A program made the translations under genes and the position numbers. Positions 1 through 9,366 of a stretch of DNA of 33,950 bases are shown here, in pieces; position 1 is the first letter of the stretch, and every line of letters starts with the position of its first letter. Origin of the DNA: Candidatus Acetothermia bacterium (GTDB lineage Bacteria; Bipolaricaulota; Bipolaricaulia; RBG-16-55-9; DRXL01). Location of the stretch: NCBI GenBank assembly GCA_028275205.1, contig JAPWVB010000003.1:1-33950 (forward strand), given 5' to 3'. Under the pieces are notes generated by a model. The model was not told the DNA's origin. It saw nothing but the letters and a program-made list of their open reading frames with translations, and ran no database searches.

Positions 1-1
1 G

Positions 2-3000
2 GTGACGCTCACCGGGCCTGCGGGGCCGTATCTCATTGGAGCACCAGTCACGCTGACGGCCACGGGCAATCCCGGGAGCTCCTCAGGCCTGTGGACCTAT
101 AGCTTCAGCGCTAGCCCAGCTTGCGGGACCTTCAACCCTGCTACGATTGGGCCGACCGATCAAAAGACCGTCACGACAGAGTTCACCCCGACAGTGGAGA
201 CGCCCAGCTGCACGCTCGAGGTGACGCTGACGACTGCCTCGGGCAGGACGGCCAAGGCGTCTATCACCCGCGCCATCCAGGGTGCTAAGATCATTATCAT
301 TAAGGACGCTGTCCCCGATGACCCGCAGGACTTCTCGTTCTCGAGCACGGGTGGTTTGGTCCCGGCGACCTTCACCCTCGATGATGATGGTGATCCGACA
401 TGGCCCAATACCCAGACCTTCACAGGCCTGGCCCCTGGGACGTACACCGTGACCGAAGCTGATCCCTCGCCTGGGTTCTTGCTCACAGCGATCACCTGTA
501 CTACAGGTGGCAGCGGCGACGTCCCCTCCCGCACCGCGACCATCACCTTAGCTCCGGGAGCTACGGTCACTTGTACGTTTGTCAACACTAAGCAGCTAGG
601 CACGATCGTGATCAACAAGGCGGCTGTGGGCGGGGATGATACGTTCAATTACACCGCCAGCGGCACCGGCCTGCCCGCTACCTTCCAGATCACAACTTCT
701 GGTGGCAGCGGTAGCCAGACATTTGCCAACTTGGCAGGCGGTTCCTACACCGTGACAGAACAGACCCCGCCAACAGGCTGGGATTTCACGAGCCTAGTCT
801 GCACCGACCCTGACGGCGGCACCACAGTCGTCGGCCAGACCGCCAATATTGACCTCGATCCGGGCGAAACAGTCACTTGTACTTACACCAATACCAAGCG
901 CGGCACGATCGTGATCAACAAGGCGGCTGTGGGCGGGGATGATACGTTCAATTACACCACCAGCGGCACCGGCGGCTTGCCCGGCTCTTTCTCGATCACC
1001 ACTGCGAGCGGCTCCGGTTCCCAGACCTTCACTAATATCATCCCTGGCAGCCACACCGTCACCGAGGGCACTCCGCCAACAGGCTGGAGCTTCACGAGCT
1101 TAGTCTGCACCGACCCTGACGGCGGCACCACGGTCGTCGGCCAGACCGCCAATATTGACCTCGACCCCGGCGAAACGGTCACCTGCACCTACACTAACAC
1201 TTTCACACCGCCGGCCCAGCCACAGTGTCCGGCCAATCTCATTGCCGAGAGCGAGCCCAATAACGACAATGCAAGCGCGCAGCCCCTCAACCTCGCGCCC
1301 GGCCAAGGGACGGCCATCGTCAGCGGCGGCATCACGCCCGCGGGCGATCTGGACTACTATCAAATCACTGTCACTGAACCGTCCCTGGTCTTCGCGTACG
1401 TGCGCACCAATATAGCCACGACGAACACAGACTCGACTCTCTTCATCGGCGTGAGCCCGGTCACCACGGGGAGCAGCTGCACCGGAACCGGCTTCACTGA
1501 GTGCGACGACGACGACGGCGGCCAAGGTGGAATAAGCTCGTCCATCGCTGGTCTTAACTTAGCTGCCGGCACCTATAACATCTTGGTGAAGCAGTACAGC
1601 AATACTGGCGCCCCTGGCAGTGGCTCTACTATGACTCCGTACCGGCTCTACGTCGCCGTGGTGCCGACGTCTGCTGTCATCACCGAGAGCGAGCCCAACG
1701 ACACTCCGGCCACTGGGCAGCTTATCAACACCTGTCCGGCGGTCATCTCTGGCACGGGCGGCGGCGTAGGAGGCAGTGACTACTATCGCTTCCTCGTCCC
1801 CGGCGGAAACACTGTCTTGTGGGCCAGCGCTTTGCAACCCAACCCCGGAGAATGGAACTCTCGGCTCGAGCTCTGGAGAGTCTCTACGAACGTCAAGATC
1901 CCGTTCGTCGGAGCCGCGGGCTTGCCGAACTGTGACTCCGCGGGTACCGGCACGGCGACCAATCCCGCGTCAGAATCGTGCTCGAAGCACTACGAGTATG
2001 ACTCTGCCGACACTTGGCCGAACACACCTGAGGACTACGCGGTCAACATCCGACGGAACGCCGATCCCGACACCGGCACCGGCGGGACATACAACCTGCT
2101 GATTGTTGTGATGACCGACATCGGCTCGCCACCGCCACCGCCACCTGCGAACCTGCCGGCGGTCTTCGCGTACGCGAAGCGTGGTGCCACAAATAACGAC
2201 ACCGTGATGCGTCTGAGGACGACAACGTCTGGCGTGCCGGTCTACTCGAGCTGTGCCGCGGCCACACCACCGGACATCGAGTGCGATGACGACGCCGGAC
2301 ATGGCTATACGACGCCGCCAGACGTGGTCTACCCGCCCACGGGCGGTGGCGGTGGGCTCAACTCGGCGATCGCTGGGCATCCGTTTGGGAACATCGGCGA
2401 GCTGATCTTCATCCAGGGCTATGGCTCGACGACTACAGTCGGTCCGTTCGACCTCTACATCCACGTCCCCGACGGCTCGCTGGGCCAGCTCACGGAGATG
2501 AACGACGCCACCAACGGCACGATCGCCGGCGCTGAGAGCGTCCCGGCGCTGCCGGCCTGCACGCAAGTCTACAGCGAGGCAACCGGCAACCAGAGGCCAG
2601 GCTTCGGCGCGGGCGGCTCGGACAACGTCCCTGTGCCTTCTCCTTCCGCGGGCTGGACGATGGACGGCAGCTTCAGCAGCGACACCGACGTGGATTACTT
2701 CGGGCCGATTGCCATCGGGGCGACGGAGCGCGTCTTCATTGCCATTGACGGCAGCCTCAACTACGGAGGCGCGCCCCACGACCATGATGGCTACAACGCG
2801 GATATCTCGTTCAGCTTGCGTACGTCAGGTGATGCGGTCATCATCACCATTGACGGTGAAAGCGGCACCAGCCAGGGTGCTCTGGCCGAGGTCTTCAGTG
2901 GGACGCCCGGCGCGTTCCCTCTACCTGACGGGGTCTTCTACATCCGCGTGGCAGCCAAGTCGGGTGATGCCTTCAAGGGCTATCGGCTGACGGCCTGCAA

Positions 3001-3007
3001 GTTCTGA
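2..3007 (+). CDS. Secreted/surface repeat protein (5' partial): tandem SpaA/prealbumin-like beta domains followed by pre-peptidase C-terminal (PPC)-like domains
   Basis: Long ORF open to the window edge. Three TIVINKAAVGGDDTFNYT...TVTE..PPTGW...VTCTYTNT modules, then ESEPNN/ESEPND...DYYxxxV and DVDYFGPIAI PPC-like motifs and a PPPPPP linker. Confidence 0.75.
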   Translation: MTLTGPAGPYLIGAPVTLTATGNPGSSSGLWTYSFSASPACGTFNPATIGPTDQKTVTTEFTPTVETPSCTLEVTLTTASGRTAKASITRAIQGAKIIIIKDAVPDDPQDFSFSSTGGLVPATFTLDDDGDPTWPNTQTFTGLAPGTYTVTEADPSPGFLLTAITCTTGGSGDVPSRTATITLAPGATVTCTFVNTKQLGTIVINKAAVGGDDTFNYTASGTGLPATFQITTSGGSGSQTFANLAGGSYTVTEQTPPTGWDFTSLVCTDPDGGTTVVGQTANIDLDPGETVTCTYTNTKRGTIVINKAAVGGDDTFNYTTSGTGGLPGSFSITTASGSGSQTFTNIIPGSHTVTEGTPPTGWSFTSLVCTDPDGGTTVVGQTANIDLDPGETVTCTYTNTFTPPAQPQCPANLIAESEPNNDNASAQPLNLAPGQGTAIVSGGITPAGDLDYYQITVTEPSLVFAYVRTNIATTNTDSTLFIGVSPVTTGSSCTGTGFTECDDDDGGQGGISSSIAGLNLAAGTYNILVKQYSNTGAPGSGSTMTPYRLYVAVVPTSAVITESEPNDTPATGQLINTCPAVISGTGGGVGGSDYYRFLVPGGNTVLWASALQPNPGEWNSRLELWRVSTNVKIPFVGAAGLPNCDSAGTGTATNPASESCSKHYEYDSADTWPNTPEDYAVNIRRNADPDTGTGGTYNLLIVVMTDIGSPPPPPPANLPAVFAYAKRGATNNDTVMRLRTTTSGVPVYSSCAAATPPDIECDDDAGHGYTTPPDVVYPPTGGGGGLNSAIAGHPFGNIGELIFIQGYGSTTTVGPFDLYIHVPDGSLGQLTEMNDATNGTIAGAESVPALPACTQVYSEATGNQRPGFGAGGSDNVPVPSPSAGWTMDGSFSSDTDVDYFGPIAIGATERVFIAIDGSLNYGGAPHDHDGYNADISFSLRTSGDAVIITIDGESGTSQGALAEVFSGTPGAFPLPDGVFYIRVAAKSGDAFKGYRLTACKF

Positions 3008-3067
3008 AGGATGTGTCGAGGGGGTACAGCACGCTGTGCCCCGTGGAAACGAACGAGCGGACTTGGC

Positions 3068-3097
3068 GGGGCCTGCCCGCGAGCACGGGCAGGCCCC
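3068..3097 (+). terminator. Rho-independent-like terminator after the repeat protein
   Basis: Perfect 12-bp stem GGGGCCTGCCCG/CGGGCAGGCCCC with a 6-nt loop, followed by the T-rich stretch TTCCTGTTCTGTGCTGTT. Confidence 0.75.
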
Positions 3098-3144
3098 TTC
3101 CTGTTCTGTGCTGTTCCGTGCCTGCCGTGATTCAAAGAATGGGC

Positions 3145-3173
3145 TTGACAGAAAAGAGGGTAAGGTCTATAAT
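3145..3173 (+). promoter_or_regulatory. Consensus sigma70-type promoter upstream of the subtilase gene
   Basis: TTGACA (3145-3150), 17-nt spacer, TATAAT (3168-3173). Confidence 0.85.
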
Positions 3174-3206
3174 CGCGCTATGCATCCTCCATAACCGTAC
3201 CGAGGT

Positions 3207-5021
3207 ATGGTGATGAAAATGAGACCCCTGCGATGGCTCATAGCTGGGATAGCCCTTGGGGCTGTGCTCGTTCGATTCAGTTCTGCCCAGCCCTCCTCCC
3301 CCGTTGATCCTGAGGTGCTTCAGGAGATTCAAGCGAATGGCTCCACTCGCGTCATCGTCACCCTGACGGACACCTCAGCTTTGCGGGTCCAGCAGATCGC
3401 TCAGAGGATCGAGGGCGTCCTGCGCGAGCTGACCCCACAAGATTTTCAGCTCTCGCGGCGATTTCAGTCTATCGCGGCCTTTGCCGGGGTCGTGACCGCT
3501 ACAGGGATCGCGAAACTAGAGCGCCATCCGGACGTCATGCGCGTCCAGCTCGATCTTGTGCTCCGCGCGATCTCTCCCCAGCCCCGCCTCCAGCCTCACC
3601 TCAGCGAGAGCGTCCCCTTGATCCAAGCGAACAGCGTGCATAGCTTGGGCATTCGAGGGAATGGGGTACGCATCGCCATCATAGACACGGGCATTGATAC
3701 AGACCACCCCGACTTCAGCACCGCTGCGCCTGGGGATCGCATCGTCGCACAGAATTGCTTCCTCAGCGGGGCAAGCTGCCCTTCCCCGCCCAACGTCGCC
3801 GAGGACGGCAACGGCCACGGGACGCACGTGTCGGGGATCGCCGCTTCCGACGGCTCGGTCTCTCCCGTCGGCGTTGCCCCTCAGGCCCAGCTCGTCGCAA
3901 TCAAAGTGCTGCGCGATAATGGCAGTGGCTATCTCTCCGATACCGTTGCGGCCCTCGACTGGATCTATACGCACAACGCTTCGCTCAACGTGAAGGTTGT
4001 CAACATGAGCCTGGGGAGCCTCGATCTCTACACGCCTCCGTGCGATACGGCCTACCCTGCTATGACCACAGCGATCAACAACCTACGCAATATCGGCGTG
4101 ATCAGCTTTGCGGCCTCGGGCAACAACGCCAACGCCACGCAGATGTCGCTGCCGGCGTGCATCAGCACTGTTGTTTCGGTAGGGGCAGTCTACGATGCGA
4201 ACGTCGGGTCCATCAGCTGGGGAAACCCCCAAGTCTGCAGGGATTTGACAACTGCGGCAGATCAAGTCGCGTGCATCACCAACGGTGTGCCCGATCTGCA
4301 GGCCCCCGGCGCCTTGATCACTTCTTCGTTCATAGGGGGTGGAACGGCTACCCTTGGTGGCACGTCAATGGCCTCACCCCATGCGGCAGGCACCGCAGCC
4401 CTGCTCATCCAAGCGAAGCCCTCGATCACGCCGACGGAGATCGAGACCGTCTTACAGACGACCGGGGTTCCTGTGACCGATCCCAAGAACGGGCAGACGC
4501 GCCCTAGGATCAATGCGTTTGCTGCTGTCTCGGCAGTCCTCTCGTGCACAGCTACAGGAGCAATCTTCCGCATCGAGCGCGCCACGGGGAACGTTTGTAC
4601 TGATGGCTCGTTCTTTAGTGGCAACGCCGACGTCGCCGAGTATATCCTAGCTTCGGAGCCCTTAGAGCCAGGGGATGTCGTCGAGCTCGATCCCCACAAT
4701 CCCAAGCACTACCGCAAGGCGCGAGAGCCCTACAGCCCCTGGGTCGCGGGAGTGATATCGACGCAACCGGGGGTCGTCCTAGGTGCTCGTGGTCACTACG
4801 TGGGAGAGCGCGCTCTCTTGGCGCTCCTTGGTCGTGTGCCGGTCAAAGCGACGACGGAGAACGGCCCGATCCGACCGGGGGATCTGCTCACGAGCGCTTC
4901 GAAGCCCGGCTACGCTATGCGCTGCGTTGACGTCACTCAATGTGAGGGTGCGATCATCGGCAAAGCCCTCGAAGCGTTCGATGAGGGCGAAGGGGCCATC
5001 CTCATGCTCGTGATGCGCTAA
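3207..5021 (+). CDS. Secreted subtilisin-like serine protease (S8) with an additional C-terminal domain
   Basis: Signal-peptide-like N-terminus, I9-like propeptide, catalytic motifs IAIIDTGID, GNGHGTHVSGIA and GGTSMASPHAAGTAALL. C-terminal region DVAEYI..LEPGDVVELDP...VAGVISTQPGVVLG...GRVPVK...NGPIRPGDLLT. Confidence 0.93.
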   Translation: MVMKMRPLRWLIAGIALGAVLVRFSSAQPSSPVDPEVLQEIQANGSTRVIVTLTDTSALRVQQIAQRIEGVLRELTPQDFQLSRRFQSIAAFAGVVTATGIAKLERHPDVMRVQLDLVLRAISPQPRLQPHLSESVPLIQANSVHSLGIRGNGVRIAIIDTGIDTDHPDFSTAAPGDRIVAQNCFLSGASCPSPPNVAEDGNGHGTHVSGIAASDGSVSPVGVAPQAQLVAIKVLRDNGSGYLSDTVAALDWIYTHNASLNVKVVNMSLGSLDLYTPPCDTAYPAMTTAINNLRNIGVISFAASGNNANATQMSLPACISTVVSVGAVYDANVGSISWGNPQVCRDLTTAADQVACITNGVPDLQAPGALITSSFIGGGTATLGGTSMASPHAAGTAALLIQAKPSITPTEIETVLQTTGVPVTDPKNGQTRPRINAFAAVSAVLSCTATGAIFRIERATGNVCTDGSFFSGNADVAEYILASEPLEPGDVVELDPHNPKHYRKAREPYSPWVAGVISTQPGVVLGARGHYVGERALLALLGRVPVKATTENGPIRPGDLLTSASKPGYAMRCVDVTQCEGAIIGKALEAFDEGEGAILMLVMR

Positions 5022-5025
5022 CAGT

Positions 5026-6246
5026 ATGCAACGCTATGACGTGATCGTCGTGGGCGCCGGGCCGGCAGGCGCGACGGCCGCCTATAGCGCCGCGCGGCAC
5101 GGCGCCAAGGTGCTCTTGCTCGAAGAGCACACCCAAATCGGCCGCCCGATTCAGTGTACCGGGCTGCTAAGTCTTCGGGGCTGGTGGCTCGCCCGTGCTT
5201 CAGATTCGATCATTGTCCGAGCGATCACGGGCGTGCACGTGCACTCTCCCGACGGCTCAGTCTACGAGCTAGGCGGCGACCGCGTCCGCGCCTACGTCAT
5301 TGACCGAGATAGATTCGATCAGCACTTAGTGGAGCGCGCGGCACGCTCCGGAGTGGCCGTTCGGGTTGGGACGCGCGCCGTCGAGCTTGGCCCCTACGAG
5401 CACGGCACCCGCGTCCTGCTCACACAGACTCCCGCAGGCGCCCGCGAGAAGCTTCACGCTTCCGTCATCATCGGGGCCGATGGGCCTCACAGTCTCTTAG
5501 CTCAGCAAGCGGGTCTGCCCCGCCCACAGAAGATGCTGTTGGGGCTGCAAGCCCTCATCGAGCATCACGCGCAGAGCTCAGATTTTGTCGAGGTCTTCTT
5601 CGGACGACGCTTTGCGGCCAATGGCTTCGCCTGGTCCGTCCCCGCTGCCGAGGGCACCGCGCGCGTGGGACTTCTTACAGAAAGATTTCGCGAGGCCAAG
5701 CCGTGCTTTGAGCGCCTGCGCGCAGAGTGCCATAGCTCTGGGAGGATCCTCTCGTACCAGTCGGGGATGATCCCCATCGGCCCAGCGCGACGCACCGTCG
5801 CCGACGGGTTTTTGATCGTTGGCGACGCTGCCGGACAAGCCAAGCCCACCAGCGGCGGGGGAATCTATACGGGGATGCTCTGCGGCAGAATCGCTGGAGA
5901 AGTGGCCGCGCGCTGCGCCCTTGTGGGGAAGACCACAGCGCGATTCTTGAGAGAATACGAGCGGCGCTGGCGCGCCAAGCTCGACCGCGAACTCTCGCTG
6001 GGCATGAGAGCTCATCACATCTTGACGCAGCTTGACGATGCTGCCATTGCTGCGGGGCTCAAGCTCTTAGCTCTGCCCCAGCTGCGCAAGCTGATCGAGC
6101 GCTTTGGAGATATAGACTATCCGAGCAAGATCGCGCGCGAGCTCTTCCGACGCCCTCGACTGTGGAACGCGGTCTGGCCCGTCGTTCCCGCGGGGCTGGC
6201 TCAGTACGTCAAGAGCGTCTATCGGGCAACGATGGCGAGAATGTGA
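5026..6246 (+). CDS. FAD-dependent oxidoreductase, geranylgeranyl reductase family
   Basis: N-terminal dinucleotide-binding motif DVIVVGAGPAGATAAYSAARHGAKVLLLEE; Q-C-T-G motif (RPIQCTGLLS); GDAAGQAKPTSGGGIYTGM motif typical of GGR-family flavoproteins. Confidence 0.85.
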   Translation: MQRYDVIVVGAGPAGATAAYSAARHGAKVLLLEEHTQIGRPIQCTGLLSLRGWWLARASDSIIVRAITGVHVHSPDGSVYELGGDRVRAYVIDRDRFDQHLVERAARSGVAVRVGTRAVELGPYEHGTRVLLTQTPAGAREKLHASVIIGADGPHSLLAQQAGLPRPQKMLLGLQALIEHHAQSSDFVEVFFGRRFAANGFAWSVPAAEGTARVGLLTERFREAKPCFERLRAECHSSGRILSYQSGMIPIGPARRTVADGFLIVGDAAGQAKPTSGGGIYTGMLCGRIAGEVAARCALVGKTTARFLREYERRWRAKLDRELSLGMRAHHILTQLDDAAIAAGLKLLALPQLRKLIERFGDIDYPSKIARELFRRPRLWNAVWPVVPAGLAQYVKSVYRATMARM

Positions 6247-6257
6247 TATACTCATTT

Positions 6258-6357
6258 GACCCCTCCCCGGCACAGAGAGGGGAGACCTCACCCGTTCCCT
6301 CTCCGTTTACGGAGAGGGTCAGGGAGAGGTAGGGAAGGGGGCTAGGGGGTTAGGTCA
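6258..6357. repeat. Intergenic palindromic, G-tract-rich repeat (copy 1)
   Basis: CCCTCTCCG/CGGAGAGGG inverted repeat with flanking ACCTCACCC/GGGAGAGGT, ending GGGGGCTAGGGGGTTAGGTC. The tail is shared with the copy near 9320-9358. Confidence 0.6.
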
Positions 6358-6390
6358 TTGAGAGCTTCCAGACAAGGGGGAACAGACTCT

Positions 6391-7080
6391 ATGCATGAGA
6401 TCTCTTCGTGGACGCTTGTTGAGCGCGAGCAGAAGAGCTTGGAGATCTTACGTCAAGCGCTCGCGGAGTTTGGGACGGAGATGGCCATAGCCTTCACCGG
6501 CGGGAAGGACTCGTTAGTGGCGCTCGATCTGGTGCGGCGAGCGGGCAATGGGCGCGTCCCTATCCCCGTCTTGCACATCGACACGACTGTAGACTTCCCC
6601 GAGGTCTACGAGTACCGCGACAGATTGGCGCGCGCGTGGGGCTTCCAGCTCATTATATATCAGAACCGCGAAGCCCTCGCCGAAGCCCCGCCCGTCAGCG
6701 ATCCCCATTTCTGTCTCTTCTGCACCAAGCGCCTCAAGACGGAGGCGCTCAACCAAGCTATCCAGAAATATAGATGGCGCGCGCTCATCACGGGCGTGCG
6801 CTGGGATGAGCACCACGCTCGATCCCAAGAGACGTATTTCTCCCCGCGGCCCGATCACGTGCGGGTACACCCCATTCTGCACTTCCGCGAGCGCGACGTC
6901 TGGGAGTATATTAAGAAATACCAGTTGCCCTACTGCCCGCTCTACGACAAGGGCTATCGCAGCTTGGGATGTGTGCCGTGCACCAAGCCCGTTACTGATA
7001 GAAGTGTGCCGGAGCGGGCCGGTCGCGGCACCGACAAAGAGGGGCTGATGGAACGCCTGCGGGCGCTGGGGTATTTTTGA
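6391..7080 (+). CDS. Phosphoadenosine phosphosulfate reductase / CysD-like N-type ATP pyrophosphatase family protein
   Basis: PP-loop variant AFTGGKDSLVALDL, FCLFCTKRLKTEAL, SLGCVPCTKPV, DKEGLMERLRALGYF. Start moved from TTG 6358 to ATG 6391, just past the repeat. Confidence 0.82.
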   Translation: MHEISSWTLVEREQKSLEILRQALAEFGTEMAIAFTGGKDSLVALDLVRRAGNGRVPIPVLHIDTTVDFPEVYEYRDRLARAWGFQLIIYQNREALAEAPPVSDPHFCLFCTKRLKTEALNQAIQKYRWRALITGVRWDEHHARSQETYFSPRPDHVRVHPILHFRERDVWEYIKKYQLPYCPLYDKGYRSLGCVPCTKPVTDRSVPERAGRGTDKEGLMERLRALGYF

Positions 7081-7082
7081 AT

Positions 7083-7180
7083 CACGGAAAGCACGGGATG
7101 CAGCCACGGAAGGCACGGAAAGCTTCTAAGACCCCTAAGCGAAGCTCTCTCTTCCCCGCAAGGGGAGGGGGCTTAGACGC
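7083..7180. repeat. CACGGAA-type direct repeat plus palindromic G-rich repeat (copy 2)
   Basis: CACGGAAAGCACGG...CCACGGAAGGCACGGAAAG, followed by CTAAGCGAAGCTCTCTCTTCCCCGCAAGGGGAGGGGGCTTAG. Confidence 0.5.
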
Positions 7181-7193
7181 CGCACGCGCGCTC

Positions 7194-9311
7194 ATGAAGC
7201 GCGCTACGGCGCGCGTGCGATCCGTGTCGCTTTCCAGACTGCGCTTCTGGTTCTTAGTGACCATCGTCTTCGCCATCCCCATCGTGATCTATCTGCCCAA
7301 CACCGAGTACGGCTACACCAAGAGCACTCTCTTCTATCTTGGCGTCTCGCTCTTGCTCGCTCTCTGGGCGGTCGAGCTGTTCTTTCGTTCACAGATAGAG
7401 ATCAGCGTGACGCGGCTGGCGTGGCCGGCGCTGGGGGTGCTGGGCGCGGCCGCGCTCTCGCTCGTCAACGCCGAAAATCTCGCGCTCAGTCTGATAAGCT
7501 TCGTCGGGCTCATCTATTTTGGGCTGCTGGGCTTGCTCATCGTCAACACGATCGAGAGCGAGCGCGATATGAAGATTCTGCTGAGCGCGCTCTTGCTGTC
7601 AGCAAGCATCGCTTCAGTCTATGGGCTCTTGCAGTATTACGGGAAGGTGCCGGGGCCGCCAGGGTTTTTAGGAGGCAGCTTGGCGATGATCTCCACGTTT
7701 GGGAATCCCAATTATCTTGCGGGGTTTCTCGCGCATCTCCTTGTGCCGGGGATCGCCCTCTCGGTGATGATTGAGAATCGCTGGGCGCGCTTGGCGCTCT
7801 TAATAGTCTTAATCGCGATGACCGCGGCGCTCGTGGCGGCCAATTCTGTTGGGGCGTATCTTGCGGTGCTCTTTTCTGTGATCTTCTTCTTCGGTGGGAT
7901 GATGATCTTTCGGCTCAGATCGGCGATAGCGGGCCAGCGCCGCTGGGTCTTGGCTGTAGTGATTCTCTTGGCCATAACGGTGTGGCTGCAATCGCCCCCG
8001 GGGCCGCTCAACGCGCTCTTAGGCCGCGCCGCGACTCTTGAGCCGACGCCCATCGAGCGGGTCGTTCAGTTCTTCCAGCGCCTGTGGGAGGAGAACTCTG
8101 GGATTGCACGCAGCTGGAACTGGTGGATTGCCTACGAGATGCTCAAAGCGCACCCATTTGTCGGGGTGGGCCTGGGAGATTACAAAGTCGAGTTCTTAGA
8201 GTATAAAGCGCGCTTCAAAGAGACCCCGCTGGGGCAGCACTATAATTTCTATCTGCCCCGCGCAATCCAAGCGCATAACGACTACGTACAGCTCATTGCA
8301 GAGCTAGGGCTGATCGGGCTTTTAGCCATTGGGTTTTTTGCGGGGACGCTGATACGAAGCGCACATGCTTTTGTGCGTTCGTCGGCGAGTCCGCAGGCTC
8401 GCCTGTGGGTCGTAGCCCTCTCAGCGGGGATCGTCGCTTTTCTGATAGATGCTTCAGTGAGCTTTCCGTTGCACTTGCCAGCGTCGGAGCTCAACCTTGT
8501 GCTCTTTATCAGTTTGCTGTGCGCGCGCTCGCTGCTTGGCCCTGAGCCGACGGTGACGCTGCGATCGTCGGCCAAGATCACAGTTGGCGCGACAATGCTC
8601 GCTCTTGCGCTTGTCGTCTGCTTTTTTGCGTATCGCGACTGGCAGGCCGACATCGCCCTCGACGAGGGAGAGGCTGAGATGAATAGCTTTCGCTACGAGA
8701 CGGCGCGCATCGCTCTGGAGCGCAGCGTTGCTTTGGGGATCGCCCCAGGGAAGGCGTTTTACTATCTTGGGGTTGTCTACACTGAGCGCGGGGAGCTGCA
8801 GCGCGCCCGCGACTACTTTGAGCGATCTCTGAAGACTTACCCCACGGAGAACGCGTACATTCAGCTAGCTGATCTTTCTCTACGCTTGGGAGAACCTCAG
8901 CGCGCGCAAGAGCATCTCAAGACGCTCTTGCGGCTCGATCCGGAGCCCACTCTGCGCCTGGAAGCTGAGTTTATGCAGCGGGTGCTCGTGCCCCTCTCGC
9001 AAGGGGATCGCACTCTTGCGTGGGCGGAGCTAGCCAAATTCTTACAAGAGCATCCCGACTATCCCAGGGGATATCTGGCGCTTGGGATGCTGCATCTTGA
9101 GCGCGGCGAACGAGAGGCAGCCCGCGCGGAGTTCGAGCGCGGGCTCGCTGTCATCGCCCAGCTCAAGCAGAAGATTCTTCAGCGCTTGGATCAGATTCAG
9201 CGCAGTCGGCGGCTGGCTGACCCTGACGAGCTCACTCAGCTGCGAGCTCGCGCCGCGGCGCTCGCTCAGATGGAGGGCCAGCTCAAAGAGCTGATCGCGC
9301 AGCTGCGCTGA
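7194..9311 (+). CDS. O-antigen ligase/polymerase (Wzy_C-like) membrane protein with C-terminal TPR repeats
   Basis: Multiple hydrophobic segments, NWWIAYEMLKAHPFVGVGLGDYK and AHNDYVQLIAELGLIGL motifs, then TPR-like YYLGVVYTERGELQRARDYFERSL. Start moved from 7077 to ATG 7194 because the upstream codons fall in repeat DNA. Confidence 0.8.
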   Translation: MKRATARVRSVSLSRLRFWFLVTIVFAIPIVIYLPNTEYGYTKSTLFYLGVSLLLALWAVELFFRSQIEISVTRLAWPALGVLGAAALSLVNAENLALSLISFVGLIYFGLLGLLIVNTIESERDMKILLSALLLSASIASVYGLLQYYGKVPGPPGFLGGSLAMISTFGNPNYLAGFLAHLLVPGIALSVMIENRWARLALLIVLIAMTAALVAANSVGAYLAVLFSVIFFFGGMMIFRLRSAIAGQRRWVLAVVILLAITVWLQSPPGPLNALLGRAATLEPTPIERVVQFFQRLWEENSGIARSWNWWIAYEMLKAHPFVGVGLGDYKVEFLEYKARFKETPLGQHYNFYLPRAIQAHNDYVQLIAELGLIGLLAIGFFAGTLIRSAHAFVRSSASPQARLWVVALSAGIVAFLIDASVSFPLHLPASELNLVLFISLLCARSLLGPEPTVTLRSSAKITVGATMLALALVVCFFAYRDWQADIALDEGEAEMNSFRYETARIALERSVALGIAPGKAFYYLGVVYTERGELQRARDYFERSLKTYPTENAYIQLADLSLRLGEPQRAQEHLKTLLRLDPEPTLRLEAEFMQRVLVPLSQGDRTLAWAELAKFLQEHPDYPRGYLALGMLHLERGEREAARAEFERGLAVIAQLKQKILQRLDQIQRSRRLADPDELTQLRARAAALAQMEGQLKELIAQLR

Positions 9312-9319
9312 GACACTTA

Positions 9320-9358
9320 TCCCTCCCCGCGTCGGGGAGGGGGCGGGGGGTTAGGTCC
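9320..9358. repeat. Intergenic palindromic G-rich repeat (copy 3)
   Basis: CCCTCCCCG-CGT-CGGGGAGGG hairpin followed by GGCGGGGGGTTAGGTC; same tail as copy 1. Confidence 0.6.
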
Positions 9359-9366
9359 GAGAAAGC

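Noticed and set aside
600-1200. CRISPR-like interpretation of the repeats in the first gene
   Set aside because: Repeats are about 302 nt apart, remain in frame and encode protein domains; not a CRISPR array.
1970-2785. 271-aa minus-strand ORF opposite the surface protein
   Set aside because: Arg/Val/Ala-rich shadow ORF of a repetitive gene; no domain motif.
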